From JAPOUP01 sp026708635 (GTDB lineage Bacteria > Pseudomonadota > Alphaproteobacteria > Rhodobacterales > Rhodobacteraceae), in the NCBI GenBank assembly GCA_965200115.1, contig OZ241336.1, positions 2,418,001 to 2,482,000 on the forward strand: a DNA stretch of 64,000 bases, given 5' to 3'. The notes under the pieces were generated by a model. The model was not told the origin of the DNA. It saw nothing but the letters and a program-made list of their open reading frames with translations, and did no database searches. Numbering within the stretch: the first letter of the stretch is position 1; each line of letters begins with the position of its first letter. Made by a program: the position numbers and the translations under genes. Below are positions 1-8,895 of the stretch, piece after piece.

Positions 1-71
1 CCCGCCGCCGCCGCGCCCGCGGACAGCCCGGTCGCCGCCAGAAGCGCGGCTGTTCTTGTTCTCAAACTCAT
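1..71 (-). CDS. Exported protein, N-terminus only (cut by window edge)
   Basis: Reading leftward from an ATG at 71, 23 codons remain open to the window edge. They begin MSLRTRTAALLAATGLSAG, a short basic stretch followed by an alanine/leucine-rich core, which looks like a Sec signal peptide. A GACAGG ribosome binding site sits just upstream. The gene follows the isomerase at 173-1024 in the same direction, so it may belong to that operon, possibly as a periplasmic binding protein, but nothing of the mature protein is visible. Confidence 0.55.
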   Translation of the reverse strand, partial: MSLRTRTAALLAATGLSAGAAAA

Positions 72-172
72 CCTGTCAGTCTCCCTGATGTGTTGTTTCC
101 ACAGACACGCGGCTTGCCCGCGTGTTTCCCGATGCGGCGGCAATTAACCGCCGACCGGTGATTGCAAGCGGT

Positions 173-1024
173 TCAGCATAGCGTTCTGAACCGCTCTAAC
201 ATGATGTCCAGAACCTCATCAGGGTCCCTTAGCCACCAGTTTCCCGCGGAGAACACCTCGACTTCGCACACGCCGCGATAACCTGCCCGTTCGACCGCGT
301 CGCTGATTCCCTTCAGGTCAGCCACGCCGTCACCCATCATGCCTCTGTCCAGAAGCATGTCCTCCGTGTTCTCCAGCCAATCGCATAGATGATAGCTAAC
401 GACGCGCCCTCCGGCCGCCCTGCAGGCGTCCGACAACCCGGTGTCCCACCACACATGATAGACATCAACGGCGATACCAACGTTCGGGGAATCGATCCAG
501 TTACAGACGCGCAGGGCGTCACCGACGCTCATCAGGACCGTCCGGTTTCCGCCGAACATCGGGTTGAGAGGCTCCAGCGCCAGGCAGACGCCCAGATCGG
601 CCGCGTAATCGGCGATCCGCCCGACGCGGTCAGCGAGTAACCTCTGACTTTCCAGAACGCCTTTAGTACCCGGCTCGGTACCACCGGTGACTATCGTGAT
701 GACCGGAGCGCCGAGAGCCGCCGCCATTTCAATGGAAGCCTTCACCTCGTCGTCCGTTCCGGCATCCGGCCCGGTTATGTAAGGCGTGCGGCACAGGCCG
801 ATGACCTCCATTCCTGCTGCGCGTACGCGCTGGCCGATTTCGTGGGCCCTCGCGCCGATCTCGCGCCGCCAGAACACGATGCCCGCCAACCCGCGTTCCG
901 CGCAGGCATCGATGATCCGTTCCGCCGACCATCCGGCGCCGTATCCGTCGAGGTTATGCCCCAGCGTAGCCGTGTTCAGGGCAAGGCCACGGCGGGGACC
1001 CGGAACGCCGTCACCCAAAGCCAT
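173..1024 (-). CDS. Sugar phosphate isomerase/epimerase-like TIM barrel
   Basis: 283 residues of the xylose-isomerase-like/AP-endonuclease-2 TIM-barrel family. These enzymes usually isomerise or epimerise sugars or related polyols with a divalent metal. Typical strand ends are visible: LALEPLNP (glutamate near residue 150), AVDVYHVWWD (aspartate-x-x-histidine near 190) and CEVEVFSAGN near the C-terminus, the usual metal-ligand positions. The ATG at 1024 lies inside the last codons of the DUF993 gene (14-nt overlap), so translation is probably coupled. The substrate cannot be told from sequence. Confidence 0.8.
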   Translation of the reverse strand: MALGDGVPGPRRGLALNTATLGHNLDGYGAGWSAERIIDACAERGLAGIVFWRREIGARAHEIGQRVRAAGMEVIGLCRTPYITGPDAGTDDEVKASIEMAAALGAPVITIVTGGTEPGTKGVLESQRLLADRVGRIADYAADLGVCLALEPLNPMFGGNRTVLMSVGDALRVCNWIDSPNVGIAVDVYHVWWDTGLSDACRAAGGRVVSYHLCDWLENTEDMLLDRGMMGDGVADLKGISDAVERAGYRGVCEVEVFSAGNWWLRDPDEVLDIMLERFRTLC

Positions 1025-2162
1025 GAAGCGCGAGCAGTGTCTTCATGCGGTGAACGGCGAGATCCGGATCCCTCAGTAGACCATTCCCGTCGGCGAGCCT
1101 GAAGCACTCCACGAAATAAGGCAGCGGACGCATGGACTGCGCACCCCCAAGCATCACGAAGTGGTCCTGATGACCGTTGAGCCAGGCGAGGAACACGACG
1201 CCGGTCTTGTAGTGTCGCGTGGGTGCGCGGAAAATCACTTTGGCCAGGGATACGGTGGGGTCGAGCATGGCCCGGAACCCACGAACGTCACCGGTTTCGA
1301 GTCGCTGGAGCGCCGCGCCGACTATATCGGCGAGCGGATCGAAAATTCCCAGTAGCGCGTGGGAGAACCCTTCGCCGTCACCCGCGATCAGTTCCGGGTA
1401 GCTGAAGTCGTCTCCGGTGTACATCCGCACCCCGGCGGGCAGCCGCCGACGCATCAGAATCTCCCTTTCACTGTCGAGCAACGAGAGCTTTATGCCATCG
1501 ACCTTCCGGGCATTTTCCCGGATAATAGCATGTACCGTGTCCATAGCGCGCTCGCACTCCTCAGCGCCCCAGTAGCCGGCCAGGCTCGGATCGAACATAT
1601 CTCCAAGCCAGTGCAGGATCGCGGGTCTATCGCAGGCATCAAGAACATCACGATAGACCTTGATGTAGTCATCCGGTGTGTTGGCCACTCTCGCGAGCGC
1701 GCGGCTTGCCATCACGATCACGCGGCCCCCGATTCTCTGCACGGCTTCCAGCTGCTCGAAATACGCGCGACGCACGTCGTCGAGATCCCTGGCGTCCGAT
1801 GGGTCCAGTTGGTCGGTACCGCAGCCGTTGAACACCAGGGCCCGCGGCAGTTCCGACCCGGTCCTTTCGATCAGTTCCAGCGACGCCGGCCAGTCAAGTC
1901 CCATGCCACGCTGGGCCGTATCCATGGCTTCGGCGATTCCCAGACCCAGCCCGGCCAGATGCCTTCGGAAAGCCATTGTCGCTTCCCAGTCAACCGGGAC
2001 CGACCCGGACGGATCGCGGTCCGCCAGCGGGTCGGCGACCACATGGGCCGCGGAAATGACGGTGCGCACCGGGTCAGTCCCAACCGGAACCGGCTCGACC
2101 GGCGTGCCGGAGAGCGTGTGTTCCCTCAAAATGCCTTTGGCGTCTGGCAGCGAAATCTTCAT
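1011..2162 (-). CDS. DUF993 family protein (dihydrodipicolinate-synthase-like barrel)
   Basis: 383 residues that I recognise as the DUF993 family, proteins related to class I aldolase / DapA-like TIM barrels found in sugar catabolic loci. Reading features include ILHWLGDMFDP, VDGIKLSLLD (the lysine position expected at the end of a barrel strand) and MYTGDDFSYPELIAGDGEG. The start at 2162 has an AGGTCAAGG ribosome binding site lying just after the SDR stop codon. It is the third gene of a leftward four-gene operon. The family's reaction is not established to my knowledge; an aldolase-like role is inference. Confidence 0.75.
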   Translation of the reverse strand: MKISLPDAKGILREHTLSGTPVEPVPVGTDPVRTVISAAHVVADPLADRDPSGSVPVDWEATMAFRRHLAGLGLGIAEAMDTAQRGMGLDWPASLELIERTGSELPRALVFNGCGTDQLDPSDARDLDDVRRAYFEQLEAVQRIGGRVIVMASRALARVANTPDDYIKVYRDVLDACDRPAILHWLGDMFDPSLAGYWGAEECERAMDTVHAIIRENARKVDGIKLSLLDSEREILMRRRLPAGVRMYTGDDFSYPELIAGDGEGFSHALLGIFDPLADIVGAALQRLETGDVRGFRAMLDPTVSLAKVIFRAPTRHYKTGVVFLAWLNGHQDHFVMLGGAQSMRPLPYFVECFRLADGNGLLRDPDLAVHRMKTLLALHGFG

Positions 2163-2170
2163 CCTTGACC

Positions 2171-2941
2171 TCAGAAGCGCGGAACGAGCATACCGGCATC
2201 GACGGATATGGCTTGGCCGGTTGTATAGGGCAGTCGTCCGGACGCGAGCGACGCGATCACGGTTCCGACGTCCCCTGGCTGACCAACCCTCGGGAAAAGG
2301 GTCAGGCCCTCAGCCGCCCGCCGCCGGTAGCCATCGATCACCGACGCGGTCATCGCCGTGTCGATGAGTCCGGGCCGTACGTCATATACGGCGATGTCTT
2401 CGGCACCCAACCGCGCCGCCCAGACCTTTGAGACCATCGCCGCGGCGGCTTTCGACGCGCAATATTCCGCGCGCGGAACCGCCACCGCGACGGCGTTGGC
2501 TGACGTGACGTTCACAACCGCATGGAACAGCGATCCGTCCCTCTCTCTCGCGAGCAGGCGCCGCGAGAACGCCTGTATGAGGAAGAACATGGCCCTGGCG
2601 TTGACGGCGACGCACCGGTCCCAGCTTTCGGCGCTGACATCCAGGGGGTCGCCGCGCCGCATGACTCCCACACCCGCGTTGTTCACCAGCGTGGTGAGAG
2701 GCCCAAGCATGTCCTCTGTCCTGGCCAGGGCCGCCTCGTGACCGGCCAGGTCGGTCACGTCAAAGGGATTCGATGCGACCTGGAAGCCTTCGGCGCGAAG
2801 CGTTTCCAGCGCATCGGCCAGATCGTCGGAATCCTCGGTGTCATTGATCGCTACGGCAAATCCCTCCAATGAGAGGGCGCGGGCGGTCGCCAGACCGATG
2901 CCCCGGCCGGATCCCGTGACAAGCGCTACCTGACGACTCAC
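2171..2941 (-). CDS. SDR family oxidoreductase (FabG-like)
   Basis: 256 residues, classical short-chain dehydrogenase. The cofactor loop TGSGRGIG lies at residues 9-16, NNAGVG follows near 90, and the catalytic pair appears as YCASK near 160. It ends with the usual SVDAGM-type tail. The length is normal for the family. Its ATG overlaps the acyl-CoA dehydrogenase stop by 4 nt (ATGA), which implies coupled translation. It probably oxidises a hydroxyl of the operon's substrate with NAD(P). Similar genes are often labelled 3-ketoacyl-ACP reductase, but the context does not suggest fatty-acid synthesis. Confidence 0.85.
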   Translation of the reverse strand: MSRQVALVTGSGRGIGLATARALSLEGFAVAINDTEDSDDLADALETLRAEGFQVASNPFDVTDLAGHEAALARTEDMLGPLTTLVNNAGVGVMRRGDPLDVSAESWDRCVAVNARAMFFLIQAFSRRLLARERDGSLFHAVVNVTSANAVAVAVPRAEYCASKAAAAMVSKVWAARLGAEDIAVYDVRPGLIDTAMTASVIDGYRRRAAEGLTLFPRVGQPGDVGTVIASLASGRLPYTTGQAISVDAGMLVPRF

Positions 2942-4083
2942 GCCTCCGCTCCGTTCTTCAGGATCTCGCGGGCGATGATCATGCGCTGGATCTGGTTGGT
3001 ACCCTCGTAAATCTGGGTGATTTTCGCGTCCCGGTAAAGCCGTTCCACCTCGAAGCCACGAATATATCCGGAACCTCCGAACACCTGCACCGCGTCGGAC
3101 GTACGCGCGACGGCCGCGTCACTCGCGAAACACTTCGCCATCGAGCATTCCTTCGTCGCCGGTTCGCCCCGATCAAGCTTCAGGGCGGCCGAATGGGTCA
3201 GTAATCGCGCGGCCTCCAGATCCTTCGCCATATCGGCGACCAGCCACTGAATTCCCTGGAAATCCGAGATCGGCCTGCCGAACTGGCGGCGCGTTCCGGC
3301 GTAACCCGCTGCCGCCTCCAGTGCCGCCTGGACAATCCCGACGGCAAGCGCGGCGATCCCGACACGCCCTTTGTCGAGAACATCCATCATGATATGGAAA
3401 CCCCTCCCCTCCCGACCGAGAATGGCATCGGCGGGCAATCTTACGTCCCTGAACGCCAGTTCGCCAACCTGGCTTGCCCGCTGTCCCATCTTGTGCTCCC
3501 TTTGTCCACGCTCGACGCCTGCGGCATGCAGGTCGACGATGAAGACGGACATGCCCCTGTGACCCGCGGCGCGGTCCGTTCGGGCGAGCACGAACCCGAG
3601 ATCGGCGACCGGCGCGTTGTGGATCCAGATCTTTCCGCCATTCAGGATCCATCCATCGCCGTCCCTTACGGCTTCCGTGCGAATTCCGGATACGTCCGTG
3701 CCCGCCCCGGCTTCCGTGACACAGTAAGCGACCGGCGTTCGCGCCGCTGTGATATCGGGAAGCAATCGGTCGCGTTGCCGCCGGGTTCCATGCCTTACAA
3801 GCAATGTGGAAACCAACTCCACAAGCCCGCACTGATCGGCAACGGACGAATAGCCGCGCGAGAGCTCCTCCATCACGACCGCATAGGCGAGCGTATCGAA
3901 TCCGGAACCACCCATGGTTTCGGGCACGCATATCCCGAACAGGCCAAGTTCGGCCATCTGTCCATAAATCTCGGCGGGGAAACGCTCCTCGCGATCCAGC
4001 TCGCCAGCCACCGGCCGAATGACCTCGTTGGCGAAATCGCGCGCCATGTTCCGTAACTGGATATGGGTTTCCGAAAGATACAT
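2938..4083 (-). CDS. Acyl-CoA dehydrogenase
   Basis: 381 residues, full length for the family. The flavin-binding segment YCVTEAGAGTDVSG lies near 120-135, and the C-terminal YEGTNQIQRMIIAREIL block carries the glutamate that acts as catalytic base in short/medium-chain acyl-CoA dehydrogenases. It transfers electrons from an acyl-CoA to electron-transferring flavoprotein. It is first in the leftward operon, and a perfect palindrome (4096-4111) sits 12 nt upstream of its ATG, so a repressor bound there would block its transcription or translation start. The combination with sugar-type enzymes is odd, and the substrate is unknown. Confidence 0.88.
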   Translation of the reverse strand: MYLSETHIQLRNMARDFANEVIRPVAGELDREERFPAEIYGQMAELGLFGICVPETMGGSGFDTLAYAVVMEELSRGYSSVADQCGLVELVSTLLVRHGTRRQRDRLLPDITAARTPVAYCVTEAGAGTDVSGIRTEAVRDGDGWILNGGKIWIHNAPVADLGFVLARTDRAAGHRGMSVFIVDLHAAGVERGQREHKMGQRASQVGELAFRDVRLPADAILGREGRGFHIMMDVLDKGRVGIAALAVGIVQAALEAAAGYAGTRRQFGRPISDFQGIQWLVADMAKDLEAARLLTHSAALKLDRGEPATKECSMAKCFASDAAVARTSDAVQVFGGSGYIRGFEVERLYRDAKITQIYEGTNQIQRMIIAREILKNGAEA

Positions 4084-4095
4084 CGCCCACCGACT

Positions 4096-4111
4096 GTAAC
4101 CGTATGGTTAC
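4096..4111. promoter_or_regulatory. Operator palindrome, site 1 (GTAACC-N4-GGTTAC)
   Basis: Perfect 16-bp inverted repeat GTAACC-GTAT-GGTTAC in the divergent region between acyl-CoA dehydrogenase and aldo/keto reductase. It lies next to the start of the leftward operon. The same pattern recurs at 4221-4236 and 12304-12319, and in a degraded form at 12130-12145 and 22189-22204, always upstream of genes of the same catabolic set, so it is read here as a shared repressor site. Confidence 0.6.
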
Positions 4112-4220
4112 CTAAGCCGATCCGGCCGGCGGGTCAAGTCTTCCGTCGAAGGCGGTGAAGTTCCGGCATGGCGACTCCGTTGGGGGAATCGGGCTTGCCG
4201 GACGCCGGCGTTCCGGATAA

Positions 4221-4236
4221 GTGACTGATTGGTTAC
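4221..4236. promoter_or_regulatory. Operator palindrome, site 2 (imperfect)
   Basis: GTGACT-GATT-GGTTAC, matching the shared pattern in 10 of its 12 fixed positions. It ends 16 nt before the chosen start (4253) of the rightward aldo/keto reductase and touches its AAGGAG ribosome binding site region. With site 1 it brackets the 160-bp divergent promoter region. Confidence 0.5.
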
Positions 4237-4252
4237 TTAAGGAGTGCGCGAC

Positions 4253-5269
4253 ATGAAACCCAGCCAGAAAATGAAGTTCGGCCGCGTGGATCTGGAGGTC
4301 ACCGCCTTCGGGTTCGGCACCGCTCCGGTCGGCAACATATTCCGCGAGGTCGACGAGGCGACTTCCGAAGCAATGTTCGAATGCGCCTGGCGTGCGGGCG
4401 TGCGCTACTACGACACGGCGCCGATGTATGGGCATGGCCTGAGCGAACTTCGGACCGGCCACTCCCTACGCTGGAAGGAACGCGATGACTTCACGCTATC
4501 ATCCAAGGTCGGGCGCGTGCTCACGCCCGCCCGCAGACAGGACATCAATTATGAGCCGTGGGCCAACGCCGGTCGATTCCGGATGGATTTCGACTATAGC
4601 TACGACGGTACAATGCGCAGCTTCGAGGACAGTCTGCAGCGGTTGAATCTGGAGCGGATGGACATCTGCTTCATCCATGACATCGATCGCTTCACGCGGG
4701 GCGACGAGCAGCCCGAGGTGTTCGCGCAGGCGATGGACGGCTGCTGGAAAGCGCTGAGTGACCTACGCGATCAGGGCGCGGTCAAGGCGATCGGGGTTGG
4801 CGTCAATGAATGGGAAGTTTGCCACGAAGCGCTTCAGGCGCGTGACTTCGACTGCTTCCTTCTGGCCGGCCGCTACACCCTTCTCGAGCAGGAATCCCTT
4901 GACGGTTTCCTGCCGCTTTGCGAGGAACGCGGGGCGGCGGTCGTTATCGGCGGCGGCTTTAACTCCGGCATCCTTGCAACCGGCGCCGTGAAAGGCGCGA
5001 AATACAATTACGCTCCGGCCCCTCCCGAAATAATCGAACGGGTTCGGAGAATCGAGGCGGTCTGTTCCGCGCATTCGGTTCCCCTGCCGGCCGCGGCGTT
5101 GCAGTTCGTCGTCGCCCATCCGGCGATACCCTCCTTCATCGCCGGCACGCGCACCGTCGGGCAGATCGAACGGAATCTCGCGTGGTTCGAACATCCGATA
5201 CCCGCCGCGTTCTGGTCCGAACTCAAATCCGAGGGATTGCTTCGCGAGGACGCGCCCACACCTTCATGA
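4253..5269 (+). CDS. Aldo/keto reductase (pyridoxal/fucose dehydrogenase-like)
   Basis: 338 residues. The barrel tetrad is visible: aspartate and tyrosine in YDTAPMYGHG, lysine in LSSKVGR and histidine in CFIHDID. The C-terminal FIAGTRTVGQIERNL block binds NADP in this family. Overall it resembles the subgroup that includes pyridoxal 4-dehydrogenase and L-fucose dehydrogenase, so it probably oxidises or reduces a cyclic sugar or aldehyde. A GTG at 4244 would add three residues, but AAGGAG (4239-4244) overlaps it and is 8 nt before the ATG at 4253, so the ATG is preferred. It is divergent from the acyl-CoA dehydrogenase operon and shares its operators. Confidence 0.85.
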   Translation: MKPSQKMKFGRVDLEVTAFGFGTAPVGNIFREVDEATSEAMFECAWRAGVRYYDTAPMYGHGLSELRTGHSLRWKERDDFTLSSKVGRVLTPARRQDINYEPWANAGRFRMDFDYSYDGTMRSFEDSLQRLNLERMDICFIHDIDRFTRGDEQPEVFAQAMDGCWKALSDLRDQGAVKAIGVGVNEWEVCHEALQARDFDCFLLAGRYTLLEQESLDGFLPLCEERGAAVVIGGGFNSGILATGAVKGAKYNYAPAPPEIIERVRRIEAVCSAHSVPLPAAALQFVVAHPAIPSFIAGTRTVGQIERNLAWFEHPIPAAFWSELKSEGLLREDAPTPS

Positions 5270-5777
5270 AAGCGCCGGAACCCCGGCCATACACGGACCG
5301 GAAACCCTGCGGTCATGGCTGGAGCCGGACCCCGCGATATCCGGTCGGGTCTGTCGCGTTACGCGGCAGGCGTTCATTGGCGTCCCGTTTCGTTTTGAGT
5401 CCATTCCGGACGAAGGGGCGTTTCGCGGGCCGGGTCCGCCGGGCATCCGGCCCGATGCGCGTCGGTGGGTTCCCCCACAACCTGGAGTTTCCCGGTGAAT
5501 CCGTGACCGCCCGCCCATTGGCCCGGGTTCGGTGTCCCGTCGGCACAAACCCTGCCGCCAGGGTGCCGTCGTTCGCCGGAAGCCCGGACCATGGAAACGG
5601 CGGGGATACGCATTCCGGCTGACGGGCCTCAGCTACCTAACCCTGCCGGAGGCGGCGCCGGGATGAAGGGCCACATTTGAGTCCGCGAATGCCAGGACGG
5701 CGGTTCCGGTCCTGTCCGGAGCCACCGTCCCGTCGATCGTCCCGATTTACCCCGATGATCCGGCCGGAACCGTCTAA
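5270..5777. other. 508-nt gap, nothing recognised
   Basis: Lies between the aldo/keto reductase and the amt stop, so it is 3' of both genes. It is GC-rich with many small CCGG-centred repeats. Open frames on both strands lack any protein character, and I see no hairpin followed by a T-run. Confidence 0.5.
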
Positions 5778-7091
5778 TCAGTGTTTCGAGAATTCGGGAT
5801 ATGCCTCGGCTCCGAGCTCCGAGATATCAAGCCCGTTCATTTCGACTTCCTCTCCGACACGGATACCCACCGTGAATTTCAGGATCATCCAGATGATGTA
5901 GGATACGACGAAAGTGAACGCTCCTATGGCGACAATCCCGAGTATCTGGGAAGCGTAGTTCGCGTCGCCGTTATAGACGGGGACCACGAGCGTGCCCCAG
6001 ACGCCGGCGATCAGGTGCACGGGTATGGCACCGACAACGTCATCAATTCCCAGCCGGTCAAGAAGCGGGACGACCAGTACGACGATCACGCCACCTACGG
6101 CACCGATCCAGAGCGCGCCGAAGAGCGTGGGAGCCAAAGGCTCCGCGGTGATCGAAACGAGGCCGGCCAGCGCCCCGTTCAGTACCATGGTCAGGTCGAC
6201 CTTTCCGTAAATCAACTGCGTCAGGACGAGTGCGGCCATCGCGCCTGAAGCGGCCGCCATATTGGTATTGGCGAATATGCGGCTTACGTCGGAAATGTCG
6301 CCTACAGTGCCCGCGGCCAGCTGCGACCCACCGTTAAATCCGAACCAGCCCAGCCACAGGATCAGCGTACCGAGTGTCGCCAGCGCGAGGTTTGACCCGG
6401 GTATCGGGTTGACCTTTCCGTTTTTGTATTTGCCGAGGCGCGGACCGAGAACGATCGCGCCGGCCAGCGCGGCGAACCCGCCCGCCGAATGAACCAGTGT
6501 GGAACCGGCGAAGTCACTGAAGCCGGCCTCGGACAGCCATCCACCGCCCCATTGCCATGACGCCTCTATCGGATAGATCACACCGGTCAATACGGCGACG
6601 AATATCAGGAACGGCCACAGCTTGATGCGTTCGGCCAGAGTGCCCGAGACGATCGAGGCGGTGGTCGCGCAGAACATCAGCTGAAAGAAGAAATCGGATC
6701 CGACCGACGCGTAGTCCAGCGATGCGGCCGCGGGTTCCAGACCCACCGGTTCAAGCGCGGCGGGGGAAACGAGGATGCCAAGCCAACCCGGAACCGTCCA
6801 GGCATCGGCCGGGTACATCAGGTTGAATCCGATGAGCCAGTACATTACCGACGCGATCGCGAAGAGTGACACGTTCTTGGTAAGCTGCATCGTTACGTTC
6901 TTTGATCGAACGAAACCGGCTTCCAGCATCGCAAAACCGGCGGCCATCCAGAAGACCAGAAATCCTCCGACCAGAAAAAGCAGCGTCGTAAATATGTAGG
7001 GATTGATATCCGGCCCGGATTCCTGGGCAATTCCTATCGTTGGTGCGGATGCCGCCAACACTGCCATGCAACAGAGAGTGCGGTTTTTCAT
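5778..7091 (-). CDS. amtB: Ammonium transporter
   Basis: 437 residues of the Amt/Mep/Rh family. A signal peptide (MKNRTLCCMAVLAASAPTIG..AQ) precedes about eleven membrane helices. The pore histidines are in LVHSAGGFAALAGA (near 200) and VHLIAGVWGTL (near 350), and FFFQLMFCATTASIVSGTLAER is the typical phenylalanine-gate helix region. It conducts ammonium across the inner membrane, and activity is normally set by a PII protein. No glnK/glnB gene is next to it, unlike the usual glnK-amtB pair. A GAGAAGAGGA ribosome binding site precedes the ATG. Confidence 0.93.
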   Translation of the reverse strand: MKNRTLCCMAVLAASAPTIGIAQESGPDINPYIFTTLLFLVGGFLVFWMAAGFAMLEAGFVRSKNVTMQLTKNVSLFAIASVMYWLIGFNLMYPADAWTVPGWLGILVSPAALEPVGLEPAAASLDYASVGSDFFFQLMFCATTASIVSGTLAERIKLWPFLIFVAVLTGVIYPIEASWQWGGGWLSEAGFSDFAGSTLVHSAGGFAALAGAIVLGPRLGKYKNGKVNPIPGSNLALATLGTLILWLGWFGFNGGSQLAAGTVGDISDVSRIFANTNMAAASGAMAALVLTQLIYGKVDLTMVLNGALAGLVSITAEPLAPTLFGALWIGAVGGVIVVLVVPLLDRLGIDDVVGAIPVHLIAGVWGTLVVPVYNGDANYASQILGIVAIGAFTFVVSYIIWMILKFTVGIRVGEEVEMNGLDISELGAEAYPEFSKH

Positions 7092-8112
7092 GTGGTTGTC
7101 CTCTTCTCACATTTCGATGCGCGTGACCTGGCGGAACCGTCCGAAACGCGTTCGGCGCGTTGGATCGGGTGACCCTGCCGCCGTGGGGATGCTTTCGGTC
7201 ACCGCTTCCGCCGCGCTGAAAGGCGGCTTGGTGCCGTCTTCCGTTTCAGGCACGGGTTCGCCGGATGACCGTCCGGAAAGCCGTTTCCCCGTCCGTTAGG
7301 TCAAGGACGGTTCCGTCGAATCCCAACTGCCCAACTGTCTGACGAACGCTTCGATTTAAAGCCATGGCATTTCCCCAACTGGCGCGGTCCGCCCGGCGAA
7401 CCGTGAGCCACCGGGGCACAGGACCCGCGATGCCGCGCTGCGGCAAGAATTGACCCTGTCGACTTTTCCGGAAATCACCCGACTCGCAAAATTATGGCGC
7501 AAAATTATGCGAATGATTATTTTTTCAGCGTATTTACAATGTTTGACCGGCCACTGGTTCGCAAAGACGTATGTTGACATATCGCGGGGATACCGGGGTG
7601 ACCGGCCGAGGCCGGAACCGGTTTCCCGGCCCTCGTAAGCTCTTATGAGCGCTCCTTTCAACGTCCGCCAGATCATGGCGCGTCTCGCCGCTTCGCCCCT
7701 GTGGTCCATCCCCCGTACGTGGCCGGCGGTCTACACGGGTTACCGCAGGAAGAAAGCCGTGCGGTCAAACCACCCCAACACTACGCCGCATGGACGGGCG
7801 GGCCGGAATTCCGCGATGGGAAGCAACCATTCAGCCCGGGTTCAACTCGGGACGCCTGCCGTGTCTTCCGGCGGTGTCGATTACCGCCACGAACATCGCA
7901 TGATCGGCCCCGTACCGCGCGTTCCGGAAAAAGCCCGCGGGCACCGCGACGTTCGGCGATCGGGGAACCGTGTTCCGGAACCTGACGAATCCGCGTCCGA
8001 ATGGCGCGAAGCGATCGGGAAGCAGATTACGACGTCGGTACCGGCTTAAACCAATGCCCGGCGGGTATCGACGACGGAACCCGTCCGGCCCGTGGCCAGC
8101 GTTTAATGCCGT
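7092..8112. other. 1-kb gap upstream of amt
   Basis: No convincing gene on either strand. The only distinct structure is an AT-rich island at about 7485-7555 in otherwise GC-rich DNA, holding a 12-bp direct repeat (7485-7496 and 7498-7509). I looked for a sigma-54 promoter before amt and found no good match. Confidence 0.5.
7485..7509. repeat. Tandem 12-bp direct repeat, AT-rich
   Basis: CGCAAAATTATG occurs twice, 13 bp apart start to start, and the second copy extends into CGCAAAATTATGCG, whose ends form a short inverted repeat. It lies about 390 nt upstream of the amt start and could be an activator site or a promoter; this is inference only. Confidence 0.35.
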
Positions 8113-8895
8113 TCAGCGCTGGCCAACCCCGAACACCGGATCACGCTTCTCACGGAACGCCGCGAGACCCTCTTCGAGATCGGCGGATCCCGCGGCCAGC
8201 GCACCGGCGAGCGATTCGACCACCCGCTCACGCTCCTCACCTTCCGCAGCCGCGATCATCTGCTTCACAAGTTCCGTTGCCCGCGGTCCTCGGGCAAGTA
8301 CCGATCCGGCCAGCGCCTCCGCCTCGGACATCCCGAGTCCCACCTTGACAACCCTGTCGACCAGACCGAGACCCAAAGCCTCCTTCGCGGTGAAGGATTC
8401 TCCAAACAGCGCCATCCGCCGAACGGTCTGCGCACCGAACCGGCGCACGGCACGCTGGGTACCGGACCAACCTGGAATGATTCCCAATCCCGTCTCGGGT
8501 TGGCCGATCCTGACCTGCGCCTCCGCGATCCGGAAGTCCGCGCAGGCCGCGAGTTCCAGACCGCCGCCCAACGCATGACCGTCCAGCACGGCGATCACCG
8601 GCTGTCGCAGTCGGGCCAGGGAGTCGAAGGCGGCATGACCTTCCCTGATCCAATGCCGACCGAATGCCTCAGGGCTTTCTCCGGACCAGGACTCGATGTC
8701 ACCGCCCGCACAGAACGCCCTGCCCTCTCCGGACAGGATCACGACCCGGATCTCGGCGCGACGTTCGATTTCGGCGCAGCGCCGCGAAAGTTCCGTAACC
8801 ATCTCCGTGTCGAGCGCGTTCAGTCTGTCGGGACGTGCGAGAAGGAGTTTCGCGATCCCTCCCGAACTGGAGAGCCGGATGCGGGCTTCGGTCAT
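8113..8895 (-). CDS. Enoyl-CoA hydratase/isomerase family protein
   Basis: 260 residues, crotonase fold. The oxyanion-hole segments AFCAGGDIESW (near 62) and DGHALGGGLELA (near 106) are intact, and the glutamate in PETGLGIIPG (near 135) is at a catalytic position. It would hydrate or isomerise an unsaturated acyl-CoA. Its ATG overlaps the CoA-transferase stop by 4 nt, so the two genes form a coupled pair that activates an acid to a CoA ester and then processes it. Confidence 0.88.
   Translation of the reverse strand: MTEARIRLSSSGGIAKLLLARPDRLNALDTEMVTELSRRCAEIERRAEIRVVILSGEGRAFCAGGDIESWSGESPEAFGRHWIREGHAAFDSLARLRQPVIAVLDGHALGGGLELAACADFRIAEAQVRIGQPETGLGIIPGWSGTQRAVRRFGAQTVRRMALFGESFTAKEALGLGLVDRVVKVGLGMSEAEALAGSVLARGPRATELVKQMIAAAEGEERERVVESLAGALAAGSADLEEGLAAFREKRDPVFGVGQR

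Noticed and set aside
1359..2168. 269-codon plus-strand frame opposite DUF993 and similar antisense frames opposite acyl-CoA dehydrogenase, ccr, dinB and others
   Set aside because: Shadows of GC-rich coding DNA; the opposite frames carry recognised domains.
7092..7400. Sigma-54 promoter for amt
   Set aside because: CGGCACCAAGCCGCC (complement of about 7224-7238) matches the -24 box only; the TTGC -12 element is absent.
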